DNA of 43,325 bases from Oscillospiraceae bacterium (GTDB lineage Bacteria; Bacillota; Clostridia; Oscillospirales; Oscillospiraceae): contig JAFYAU010000044.1 of NCBI GenBank assembly GCA_017540565.1, forward strand, positions 1 through 43,325, written 5' to 3'. The notes beneath the pieces were generated by a model. It searched no databases, was not told the DNA's origin, and saw only the letters and a program-made list of their open reading frames with translations. The position numbers and the translations under genes are program-made. Of this stretch, positions 18,927 through 25,608 are shown piece by piece. How positions within the stretch are numbered: position 1 is the first letter of the stretch; every line of letters begins with the position of its first letter.

Positions 18927-19566
18927 GGGTTTCCGCCCTCTTCGGGCGGCGTTCCGCCCGCTCCGCGATCACGTCCGTGCGGGCCAGCGCGAGCAGGTCC
19001 TCCGGCTTCGTCCCGGGACGGATCCAGGCGTCGAGGCAGCCCTCCGGAAGGATCAGGGGCATCCGGCCGTGGATCTCCCGCGCGGCGCCCTCCGCCTCCC
19101 TCGTCAGCACGACGAAGCACGGCAGCCCGTCCTCGATGCGGTACAGGCCGCACAGCCAGCATACCGCCTCCCCGCGGGGCTGGAACATGTACCTGTCCCC
19201 CGGCTTCGTCTTCCCGTCCGCCAGGGGCAGATGCTCCCACTCGTAATACCAGGAGGCCGGGATCATGCACCTCCGGTTCTTCCAGGAGTCCCGGAAGGCC
19301 GGCAGCTCCGCCGCCGTCTCGCTGCGGGCGTTCACGACGGGCCTGTGGTTCGGGAAGCTGAAGCCCCAGCGCATGGGATACACCGCCCGGTCCCCGTTCC
19401 TGTCCGGCGCGACGACCGGCAGCACGTTCGACGGGCGCATCTCTCCGGCGGTGAGGACCGCGTCCCCCGCCCGGATGAACTTTCCCGTCAGCCGCGACCG
19501 GCGCAGCGCCTCCGTGATCCAGCGCAGCTCCTCCGTCTCCGGCTCCACGTAAAACCGCGTGCACAT
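18910..19566 (-). CDS. SOS response-associated peptidase / abasic-site DNA-protein crosslinker (YedK/HMCES, SRAP)
   Basis: This 218-residue protein has the complete SRAP active site. Catalytic Cys2 follows the initiator Met (MCTRF), Asn79 is in VNARSE, Glu109 in SWYYEW, and His166 in IHGRMP. The spacing is close to E. coli YedK. SRAP proteins form a thiazolidine crosslink with abasic sites in single-stranded DNA and so shield them from cleavage and mutagenic bypass. It is the last gene of the LexA-like operon, 34 bases after the YolD-like gene, with GGAGGAG before ATG 19566. Its 3' end contains part of the cysE promoter, and no terminator is seen. Confidence 0.95.
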   Translation of the reverse strand: MCTRFYVEPETEELRWITEALRRSRLTGKFIRAGDAVLTAGEMRPSNVLPVVAPDRNGDRAVYPMRWGFSFPNHRPVVNARSETAAELPAFRDSWKNRRCMIPASWYYEWEHLPLADGKTKPGDRYMFQPRGEAVCWLCGLYRIEDGLPCFVVLTREAEGAAREIHGRMPLILPEGCLDAWIRPGTKPEDLLALARTDVIAERAERRPKRAETLDAAP

Positions 19567-19600
19567 GTCCGCTCCTCCTCTCCTTCATTCTTGCCGGCTG

Positions 19601-19846
19601 TCAGAAGCCGTCCTCTTCCTCCGTTCTCTCTCCCTCGCGCTCGCTCTCGGCCTTCTTCTCCAGGATGGCCGCGCTGAAGCCGCGCAGGGCGTCGAAGGGC
19701 GCGAAGATCTTCGCCCGGTGCCCCACGTCCATCCGCGGGTGCCGGACGGAGAAATCGTCGTATCTGCCGTGTCCCGGCCGGCCCTTCAGATAGACCTCCC
19801 GGTACCGGAAGCCCTCCGGCACGGCCGCGTCCGTTTTCCGTTCCAT
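19601..19846 (-). CDS. Small YolD-like protein associated with a Y-family polymerase
   Basis: This 81-residue protein has a core HPRMDVGHRAKIFAPFDAL that resembles the short conserved proteins (RAxxFxPFxAL) encoded next to Y-family polymerases in many Firmicutes. They are often grouped with YolD. The C-terminus is highly charged (EKKAESEREGERTEEE). The function of these proteins is not established. By position it is a likely accessory or regulator of the polymerase. ATG 19846 is preceded by GGAGG. The polymerase stop is 33 bases upstream and SRAP starts 34 bases downstream. Confidence 0.72.
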   Translation of the reverse strand: MERKTDAAVPEGFRYREVYLKGRPGHGRYDDFSVRHPRMDVGHRAKIFAPFDALRGFSAAILEKKAESEREGERTEEEDGF

Positions 19847-19879
19847 GACTGTCCTCCGCTCTCCGGCGGAGCCCGGCCG

Positions 19880-21277
19880 TCAGGCGCGGTGTCCGCCAAT
19901 CTGTCTGTTCCTCTCCAGCGCCGTGGCGCCCTCCAGCAGGTCCGTCCCGCGGAACAGGGCATTGGGCCCGTATTTCCGGCGCACGTTCAGCATGGCGCCC
20001 TGCAGGCGCCGCTCCCGCTCCACGGCCTCATGGTCGACGAAGAGGCTCAGCTGCAGCAGGCCCGCGTCCTCCGTCACGTCGCCGGCGCAGACGCCCAGCC
20101 GCCGGTACAGCAGCCGGTGGTCCGTCTTCTCATCGAACTGCCTCAGCATCGGCTCCATGACCGCCGCCAGGCGGTTGGTCAGCGCGGACAGGCGCACCGT
20201 GCCGTTGCTGTGCCGGGGGTGCAGCCGCCCGTAGAAATCCAGCGACAGCGGCCCGGCGTAGTCCGGGCAGGCCTCCAGGCTCTTCCAGTCGTAGCTCAGC
20301 CACCAGGTGAAGGTCCGGGCGACCAGGTTCTTCGCGAACAGGTCCGCGCACAGGCTCTCCACCATCTCCCCGAAGACGATCTTCGCCTCTTCGTAACGGT
20401 AGGGCCTGGGGAGCACCTGCCCCACGGAGAGACTGTGCTCCTCCGTGCGGTAGTTCTTGATGTCCTGCATGGTCACCGGCTCCGCGCCCCAGGCGTGGTC
20501 GATCAGGATCTCGGCGTCGATGCCGAAGGTCCTGTAAAAGTATTCCTCGTCCCACTGGGAGCGCGCCGCGATGTCCCCCATGGTGTACAGGCCGGCCGAG
20601 GCCAGGCGCCGGGACTTGCCGATGCCGATCTGCCAGAAGTCCGTCAGCGGCCGGTGGTCCCACAGCAGGAACTTGTACGTGTCCTCGTCCAGCTCTGCGA
20701 TGCGCACGCCGTACTCGTCCGCCGGAGCCTTCTTGGCCACGATGTCCATGGCCACCTTGGCCAGGTACAGATTCGTCCCGATCCCCGCCGTGGCCGTGAT
20801 CCCGGTGGTGCGCAGTACGTCCCGGATCATCGGCATGGCCAGCTCCCTGGCCGGGCTGGTGCCGGCGGCCGCCGCCTTCTCCCGGTAGGCGTAGAGATAG
20901 TGCGTGACGTCGATGAAGCACTCGTCGATGGAATACACGTGCACGTCCTCCGGCGACACGTACCTCAGATAGATGCCGAAGATCTGCGCGGAGATGCGCT
21001 CGTATTCCGCCATGCGGGGCGTCGCGATGATCCAGTCCAGCTTCGTCCGGTGCGCCGCCTCATACTCCCGGATCTTCTCCTTCGCCTCGAACAGGCGCGG
21101 CCGCGAGGGCACGCCCTTGGCCTTCAGGGACGGCGACACCGCCAGGCAGATGGTCTTGTCCGACCGGGACGGGTCCGCCACCAGGAGATCGGCCTTCAGC
21201 GGGTCCAGGCCCCGCTTCACGCACTCCACCGAGGCGTAGTAGGACTTCAGGTCGATGCACAGATACGTCCTATCCAT
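19880..21277 (-). CDS. Y-family (UmuC/Pol IV-V-like) translesion DNA polymerase
   Basis: This 465-residue protein carries the Y-family metal ligands: Asp9 in LCIDLKSYYASVE, and Asp118-Glu119 in SIDECFID. Helix-hairpin-helix and little-finger regions follow. QLSLF at residues 409-413 matches the beta-clamp binding pentapeptide. The C-terminal GATALERNRQIGGHRA is typical of the Firmicute UvrX/YqjW-type subfamily. It should carry out error-prone bypass of DNA lesions when clamped to the replisome. It begins nine bases after the LexA-like gene, so the two are cotranscribed. Confidence 0.94.
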   Translation of the reverse strand: MDRTYLCIDLKSYYASVECVKRGLDPLKADLLVADPSRSDKTICLAVSPSLKAKGVPSRPRLFEAKEKIREYEAAHRTKLDWIIATPRMAEYERISAQIFGIYLRYVSPEDVHVYSIDECFIDVTHYLYAYREKAAAAGTSPARELAMPMIRDVLRTTGITATAGIGTNLYLAKVAMDIVAKKAPADEYGVRIAELDEDTYKFLLWDHRPLTDFWQIGIGKSRRLASAGLYTMGDIAARSQWDEEYFYRTFGIDAEILIDHAWGAEPVTMQDIKNYRTEEHSLSVGQVLPRPYRYEEAKIVFGEMVESLCADLFAKNLVARTFTWWLSYDWKSLEACPDYAGPLSLDFYGRLHPRHSNGTVRLSALTNRLAAVMEPMLRQFDEKTDHRLLYRRLGVCAGDVTEDAGLLQLSLFVDHEAVERERRLQGAMLNVRRKYGPNALFRGTDLLEGATALERNRQIGGHRA

Positions 21278-21286
21278 GGGCCGTCC

Positions 21287-21904
21287 TCACAGGTCGCGGA
21301 TCACTTTTCTGGCCACGCCCTGCAGGACCAGCTCCCGCACCAGGATGCGTTTTCCGGGATACACGCGCTCGTTGGCGTACTCCAGCACGGCTCGGCGCGT
21401 CTCCGGGTCCACCCCGCCGTAGCGCTTCAGGGTGTTCTCCCCGTCCTCGTTCATGGCCACCACGATGTCCCCGGGCTCGCATTCGGTCACCCGGTCGATC
21501 AGGATCAGGTCCCCGTCGCCGATGCCGGCGTCCTCCATGGAGTCCCCGGAGGCCCGCAGCAGATAGAAGCGCCCCGTGCCGAAGATCGCCTCCGGCAGGC
21601 TGACGTACATCTCCACCTGCTCCTCCTCCGTCTCCGGGTCGCCACAGTTGATGCTGCCCACCAGGGGGGCGGAAAAGTATCCGGTCCTCGTCTTGTCGAT
21701 CCGGGACAGGCCGGCGATCCTTCCGTTCTCATAGCTCAGCATCCCCCGCCGGTCCATCTCCACCAGATAGTTGTAGGCGCAGGCGGCGGACACGCCGACC
21801 GCCGCGGCGATCTCCCGCGTGGTGGGCGTCCGGCGGTTCTGCCGGTAGTAGTCCCCGGCGAATCTTCCGATCTTCTCCATGAGCTGCGGATCCTTGCTTC
21901 TCAT
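21287..21904 (-). CDS. LexA-like SOS repressor (self-cleaving, S24 family)
   Basis: This 205-residue protein has an N-terminal winged helix-turn-helix (TTREIAAAVGVSAACAYNYL, residues 28-47) and a C-terminal S24 peptidase. Ser122 (ASGDSMEDAGI) and Lys160 (NTLKRYGG) form the dyad. The predicted cleavage site is Cys87-Gly88 (INCGDPE), a Cys-Gly bond as in UmuD rather than the Ala-Gly of E. coli LexA. Cleavage site to Ser spacing (34) equals that of LexA. It probably represses its own operon through the palindrome at 21919-21943 and is inactivated by RecA filaments. It could be the genome's main LexA or a cassette-specific paralogue. The start ATG 21904 is preceded by GGAGGGG. Confidence 0.92.
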   Translation of the reverse strand: MRSKDPQLMEKIGRFAGDYYRQNRRTPTTREIAAAVGVSAACAYNYLVEMDRRGMLSYENGRIAGLSRIDKTRTGYFSAPLVGSINCGDPETEEEQVEMYVSLPEAIFGTGRFYLLRASGDSMEDAGIGDGDLILIDRVTECEPGDIVVAMNEDGENTLKRYGGVDPETRRAVLEYANERVYPGKRILVRELVLQGVARKVIRDL

Positions 21905-21918
21905 AAGCCCCTCCGTTC

Positions 21919-21943
21919 TATCGTAAACAGTTTGCTTACGATA
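21919..21943 (-). promoter_or_regulatory. Palindromic operator of the LexA-like cassette
   Basis: Perfect 8-bp arms TATCGTAA (21919-21926) and TTACGATA (21936-21943) are separated by nine bases. An inner inverted repeat, GCAAAC-T-GTTTAC (minus strand), is nested between them. The site lies between the -10 box and the ribosome binding site, a position suited to repression. Confidence 0.75.
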
Positions 21944-21946
21944 GTC

Positions 21947-21974
21947 ATTATACACGCTTTTCCGCGGATTGCAA
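21947..21974 (-). promoter_or_regulatory. Promoter of the LexA-like/Y-polymerase operon
   Basis: On the minus strand TTGCAA (21974-21969) and TATAAT (21952-21947) are separated by 16 bp. The operator lies immediately downstream. Confidence 0.75.
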
Positions 21975-22002
21975 GAGGAAACCGGGATTTTCCTTTCCTG
22001 AC

Positions 22003-22042
22003 GGAAAAGCGGCCCCGCCGGAGTCCGTCCGTCGGAGCCGCT
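22003..22042 (-). terminator. Terminator of phd-doc
   Basis: The outer stem AGCGGC (22008-22013) pairs with GCCGCT (22037-22042), with further inner pairing. On the minus strand the hairpin is followed by TTTTCC. Confidence 0.6.
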
Positions 22043-22059
22043 GCCGCAGCGTATTATCT

Positions 22060-22443
22060 TCAATACCCGGCCCGGTGGTTTCTTACCCATTGGAGCAGTT
22101 CTTCATAACCCATTTCTCCCGCGGCCACCTTCAGACCGGCATCGGCCACTTCGGCATTTGTCGCAGACATTCGTATGCCGTTGACCTCGAGAAATGTCAG
22201 CATCACGTACATTCCAATGCGCTTGTTTCCATCCACGAAGGCATGGTCGGAGATGAGGCTGAATCCAAGCCTCGCTCCCTTTTCCTCTTTCGAGGGATAC
22301 AGTTCGATCCCGTCGAATGTGGCAAAAGCTCCTTCAAGGGCCGACTCCAGCAGCCCTTCATCCCGGATCCCTATGCTTCCTCCCGTCTCCTGCGCGATAT
22401 ACTTGTGCAGCAGTTCCACTTTTTCTCTGGAAAACCGGATCAT
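22060..22443 (-). CDS. doc: Doc-type Fic toxin
   Basis: This 127-residue protein has the Fic/Doc signature HAFVDGNKRIG at residues 67-77, with His67 as the expected catalytic residue. It includes GNKR, the Doc variant of the Fic motif. Doc toxins phosphorylate elongation factor Tu and halt translation. The start ATG 22443 overlaps the antitoxin stop as ATGA, the classic arrangement of a coupled pair. Base composition is a little more AT-rich than the neighbours, consistent with a mobile module. Confidence 0.93.
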   Translation of the reverse strand: MIRFSREKVELLHKYIAQETGGSIGIRDEGLLESALEGAFATFDGIELYPSKEEKGARLGFSLISDHAFVDGNKRIGMYVMLTFLEVNGIRMSATNAEVADAGLKVAAGEMGYEELLQWVRNHRAGY

Positions 22444-22682
22444 TTCGCCAGCTCCAGAAATGCGGGACGGTACCGTTCCATGATGCGGGCGGCAACCACG
22501 TCGATCTTCTCGTCGTCCGTCATTTCGAGAAACGGATTGTTGTCGATATCTATGAGCAGATACTTTGGCCTGTTGTTTTTGAAGATGACAGCCTGGCCAT
22601 TCTTGTCCGCGATCCGCGTCACACGGGAGAAATTCTGATTTGCCTCGCTCACGGAAACGATGGCAGCGGTATCTATCGTCAT
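22440..22682 (-). CDS. phd: Phd/YefM-type antitoxin
   Basis: This 80-residue protein has an N-terminal Phd/YefM DNA-binding fold (VSVSEANQNFSRVTRIADKN) followed by IFKNNRPKYLLID. The C-terminal helices should wrap the toxin. It neutralises Doc and represses its own promoter, with conditional cooperativity known for this family. GAGGTGAT precedes ATG 22682. The start codon sits within a perfect 10-bp palindrome that could be an operator. Confidence 0.9.
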   Translation of the reverse strand: MTIDTAAIVSVSEANQNFSRVTRIADKNGQAVIFKNNRPKYLLIDIDNNPFLEMTDDEKIDVVAARIMERYRPAFLELAK

Positions 22683-22688
22683 ATATGA
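22679..22688 (-). promoter_or_regulatory. Palindrome overlapping the phd start codon
   Basis: TCATATATGA is perfectly self-complementary and contains the ATG of phd. It is a candidate Phd operator, but short AT palindromes also occur by chance. Confidence 0.4.
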
Positions 22689-22701
22689 TCACCTCGCACT
22701 T

Positions 22702-22730
22702 ATCATACGCTATGTTTAGGCTGTTTTCAA
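22702..22730 (-). promoter_or_regulatory. phd-doc promoter
   Basis: On the minus strand TTGAAA (22730-22725) and TATGAT (22707-22702) have a 17-bp spacer. The -10 box is about 20 bases from the phd start. Confidence 0.72.
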
Positions 22731-22760
22731 CCATAATTTTTTACCTATTCTAATAATAAT

Positions 22761-22798
22761 ACCGGGATGCAGCGTGTCAAACACAGCCACATCCCGGT
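22761..22798 (-). terminator. Hairpin after the FAD oxidoreductase gene
   Basis: ACCGGGATG (22761-22769) pairs with CATCCCGGT (22790-22798), with an inner GTGT/ACAC stem. The following minus-strand sequence is T-rich but interrupted (ATTATTATTA), so it is probably a moderate terminator. Confidence 0.55.
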
Positions 22799-22818
22799 TA
22801 CATCTTCAGTTCCTATGA

Positions 22819-24363
22819 TCAGAACATGCTGACGCCTTCAATGGCGGCATAGTCTCCGACCGGAGCGACATGGATCTCGCCCGGAGCGTTCCGCAGCATG
22901 GCCCAGTGTCCGCTGCAGGGCTCGTCGAGCGGTACCTTCTCCTCTTCGATCAGCACCTTGCGGACTTCCCTGCCGTCCAGGTCGCGCGGACGCACGCCCC
23001 GCTTCAGGGCCATGTCCGCCGCCACGCCGGCAGCGTGTCCGGTGCCCATGGCGGGCCCGATGATGCGCATGGCGCCGTTGGCGTGGAACTCGGAGGAGCA
23101 GCAGCGTCCCACCGTCAGCAGGTTGTCCACCTTCCTGGGCAGCAGGCTGCGGTACGGGATCTCGCAGTAGTCCCTGGGATTCGGGCGGACCTCCATTCCC
23201 TCGGGCTCTCCGAAGGGGTGCATCTCCGCCGGGCATCCGTGCTGGATCGTCACCGCGCTGCCCTGGGGCTCCTTCATGTGGAAATGGCGCTGGAACATCA
23301 GCGTTCCGCTGGTGGGATGGTGGCAGTCCAGCACCTCGGGGAACCGGGCGATGCCGTCGTCGAACTTGGTGCCGCAGCACACGTCCGCCGCCTTGAGCAT
23401 GTACTCGCCGAACACGCGGCGGCTGTCGCGCACGCCGGGCAGAGCGCCGGTGCCGGTCAGGCGGATGTTCTCGAAGCCGGGCACGCACTCGCGCAGGAAC
23501 AGCATGAACTGCTTCATCAGCGTGTGCTGCTCCAGGATCTGACGGCTGATATTCTCCGCGTCGGTGTTCTGGCAGTAGTAGCTGTGGAAAGCGAAAGTGA
23601 CGAACTCGGCGTTGTCCTCCGGCGTGTTGGGGATCATCACGCGGAAGAAGCCGGTGTACTTGTTGGACACGTGGCGCACGAGCTTGCCCTCGGCGATGCG
23701 CTTCTCCTCCAGATCCCAGCACAGGGACACGGGGATCTTCACGCCCTCGTCGATTTGCTTCTGCCGGTAGGCCTTCTCGGCCTCCATGTATTTGGGCACG
23801 TTCAGGCCGGCCCACCGGGAGCCCTGGGTGGTGGACATGCTCAGCCCGGCGAAGTCGGCTCCGCCGACCTCATACGGCACGCCGCTCATCTCCGCGACGT
23901 CTCCGTCGCCGGTGGCGTCGATAAAGATGCGGGCCGTCACGGCGATCTTCCCCTGCTTGGTGTGGAAAACGCAGCGGCGGATGGTATTCTCGTCCGCCAT
24001 CTCCACGTCAACGCAGGCCGCGTCGTACATGATGCGCGCGCCGGAGGACACCACCATGGATTCGAGGATCAGCTTGCCCCATTCCGGCTCGAACGAAGGA
24101 TTGCGGTAATAGTCCACGTCTCCCCTCTGCAGCAGCTGTCCGGCCTCGTCCAGCTTCCTGCAGAACTCCAGGCAGATGCCTTCGATATTGCCCGCCACCT
24201 GCGGCACATAGCCGTTGGTGGCCAGGCCGCCCAGCGTGACGCCCTTCTCGAACAGCGTCACGTGCAGGCCGCGCCTCGCCGCCGCGATGGCTGCCGCGCA
24301 GCCGCCGACGCCTTCGCCGATGACCGCCACGTCACAGTAAAGATCTCTTCTTATCTGCTGCAC
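22819..24363 (-). CDS. FAD-dependent oxidoreductase (FAD_oxidored family)
   Basis: This 514-residue protein has an N-terminal Rossmann FAD motif VAVIGEGVGGCAAAIAAARRG (residues 13-33), then GGLATNG and DATGDGDVAEMSG. These are typical of the FAD_oxidored family related to fumarate reductase and thiazole-synthesis flavoproteins. The C-terminal LLTVGRCCSSEFHANGAMR and GPAMGTGHAAGVAA complete the FAD site. No signal peptide is present, so it should be cytoplasmic. The substrate is unknown, and many relatives in gut bacteria sit in carbohydrate or aromatic catabolism clusters. The start is GTG 24363, with AAAGGAG nine bases upstream. It follows the (p)ppGpp synthetase gene by 57 bases. A lone TATAAT at 24414-24409 may give it a separate promoter. 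Confidence 0.88.
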   Translation of the reverse strand: MQQIRRDLYCDVAVIGEGVGGCAAAIAAARRGLHVTLFEKGVTLGGLATNGYVPQVAGNIEGICLEFCRKLDEAGQLLQRGDVDYYRNPSFEPEWGKLILESMVVSSGARIMYDAACVDVEMADENTIRRCVFHTKQGKIAVTARIFIDATGDGDVAEMSGVPYEVGGADFAGLSMSTTQGSRWAGLNVPKYMEAEKAYRQKQIDEGVKIPVSLCWDLEEKRIAEGKLVRHVSNKYTGFFRVMIPNTPEDNAEFVTFAFHSYYCQNTDAENISRQILEQHTLMKQFMLFLRECVPGFENIRLTGTGALPGVRDSRRVFGEYMLKAADVCCGTKFDDGIARFPEVLDCHHPTSGTLMFQRHFHMKEPQGSAVTIQHGCPAEMHPFGEPEGMEVRPNPRDYCEIPYRSLLPRKVDNLLTVGRCCSSEFHANGAMRIIGPAMGTGHAAGVAADMALKRGVRPRDLDGREVRKVLIEEEKVPLDEPCSGHWAMLRNAPGEIHVAPVGDYAAIEGVSMF

Positions 24364-24420
24364 AGATAATCGCTCCTTTCACCCGTCAGGGACGTCGTCC
24401 CCGCGGCAATTATAAACTCG

Positions 24421-25134
24421 TCAATCATCCCTGTCGGGCTCCGGGCGCGCCGTCTGCTGGCGGATCCACTCCATCCGGCTGTCGATCTCCGCGCCGAGCT
24501 CCGCGCACTTGAGCAGTTCCTCCTGCACGCGGGGCGACAGGATCACGTTGTCCTTCTTGTAGCGCACCTTGTGCTCTGATCCCGCCCAGCCGTTCATGGT
24601 CATCGTGCGGATCTGCACCTCCACCCGCATCCGCCGCTTCTCGTCGTGGAGGAAGATCGGGACGGAGATGATCAGGTGCAGGCTCCGGTAGCCGTTTGCC
24701 TTCGGTTTCTGTATATAATCCTTCCGGGCCAGCAGGACCACGTCGTCCTGCTTCAGGAAGGCGTCCGCCAGCTCGTATACTTCCGAGATGAACGAGCAGA
24801 TCACCCGCACGCCGGCCACGTCGTTCAGGTTGTTCTCTATGCTCTCCACCGTCAGCGGATGGTGGTTGCGGATCATCTTCTCCACGATGCTCTCCGGCGT
24901 CTTCAGCCGGGACTGGATGGATTCGATCGGATTGCTGTCCTGCAGGAGCGAGAACTCCTCGTTCAGAACGCGGAACTTCGTCTCCACCTCCATGATCGCG
25001 CATTTGTAGAATGCCATCAGCTCCCGGTAGGGAATGGCGAATTCCTTGACCCAGTCCCTGACGGAACTCTCCGACATGTAATGCGTTAGCGCCTGTTCCA
25101 GCGGCATCAGGGCCAGATCGTTGTCTGTGACCAC
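24421..25134 (-). CDS. Small alarmone synthetase, GTP pyrophosphokinase (RelQ/RelP-like)
   Basis: This 237-residue protein is a lone RelA/SpoT synthetase domain without hydrolase, TGS or ACT parts, the hallmark of small alarmone synthetases. Motifs are NDVAGVRVICSF (near residue 104), KDYIQKPKANGYRSLHLII (ATP/GTP site, near 137) and VEVQIRTMTMNGWAGSEHK. It makes (p)ppGpp from GTP or GDP and ATP, usually on transcriptional induction by cell-wall or other stress. Assignment to RelQ rather than RelP is uncertain. The start is GTG 25134, with GGAGG ten bases upstream. A later ATG at codon 10 is less likely because it lacks a good ribosome binding site. Confidence 0.92.
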   Translation of the reverse strand: MVTDNDLALMPLEQALTHYMSESSVRDWVKEFAIPYRELMAFYKCAIMEVETKFRVLNEEFSLLQDSNPIESIQSRLKTPESIVEKMIRNHHPLTVESIENNLNDVAGVRVICSFISEVYELADAFLKQDDVVLLARKDYIQKPKANGYRSLHLIISVPIFLHDEKRRMRVEVQIRTMTMNGWAGSEHKVRYKKDNVILSPRVQEELLKCAELGAEIDSRMEWIRQQTARPEPDRDD

Positions 25135-25169
25135 TCCGTCACCTCCCGTTTTTTCTTTTTTCCCAAATC

Positions 25170-25199
25170 ATTATACCATCGGAGCCTCCGTTTTGTGAA
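25170..25199 (-). promoter_or_regulatory. Promoter of the small alarmone synthetase gene
   Basis: On the minus strand TTCACA (25199-25194) and TATAAT (25175-25170) are 18 bp apart. Confidence 0.6.
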
Positions 25200-25245
25200 T
25201 ATGTCCGAACATGCAAAACAAAATAAAAAAAGTTGAATAATGGGG

Positions 25246-25274
25246 TTGACTTTAGTGCTTTAAAGTGCTAAAGT
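25246..25274 (+). promoter_or_regulatory. Promoter of the symporter T-box transcript
   Basis: TTGACT (25246-25251) and TAAAGT (25269-25274) have a 17-bp spacer. The spacer and -10 region contain three close copies of AAAGTGC or AGTGCT. Confidence 0.6.
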
Positions 25275-25279
25275 GCGTG

Positions 25280-25555
25280 ACAACAGGCTGAGACGAAGAA
25301 ACAGTAGGCATTCGGACACGTCCCTTCAGAGAGCTGCCGGACGGTGCAAGGCAGCAGGACCCCGAACCCGAATTACCCTTCCGAGCCGCCGCCCGAACGC
25401 CTTCCGGCCAGTAGGGTCCGCCGGGTGCGCCCGTTACAGCGCGGGGATATGCTGCTGCGTATTCCGTGAGGCCCCCGGCGCGAGCCCGGGGCGAACAGAG
25501 GTGGTACCACGGTCTCGTCCGTCCTCTGCCCGTGCGGCAGAGGGCTTTTTCGTTT
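25280..25555 (+). promoter_or_regulatory. T-box leader upstream of the SSS transporter
   Basis: This element fills the only gene-free stretch over 300 bases (25135-25608). It shows AGTA (25313-25316), the AGAGAG stem I loop (25328-25333) and GAGC (25383-25386). The T-box sequence AGGTGGTACCACGG lies at 25499-25512. The terminator has stem CCTCTGCC/GGCAGAGG (25523-25530 with 25536-25543) followed by TTTTT. The 3' side of the specifier loop reads GAATTACCC (25370-25378). Compared with the cysteine T-box in this window, spacing to GAGC gives TAC (Tyr, 25374-25376), while spacing from GAA gives ACC (Thr). CCC (Pro) is also in reach. The T-box itself is certain; its amino acid is not. Confidence 0.9.
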
Positions 25556-25608
25556 TCTGCACGCAAATCTGCGGCCGGCAAGCTTCCGGCGGAAAGAAGG
25601 AATCTTCT

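Noticed and set aside
19559..22108. An 849-codon open frame antisense to the LexA-like operon
   Set aside because: It spans several real genes on the other strand and their intergenic regions. Its composition is that of a codon-bias shadow.
22870..24369. A 499-codon frame antisense to the FAD oxidoreductase
   Set aside because: It mirrors the real gene almost exactly, and its His/Ala/Val-rich translation has no recognisable motif.
25273..25608. An in-frame N-terminal extension of the symporter
   Set aside because: This sequence is the T-box leader and terminator. The membrane protein starts at ATG 25609 with its own ribosome binding site.
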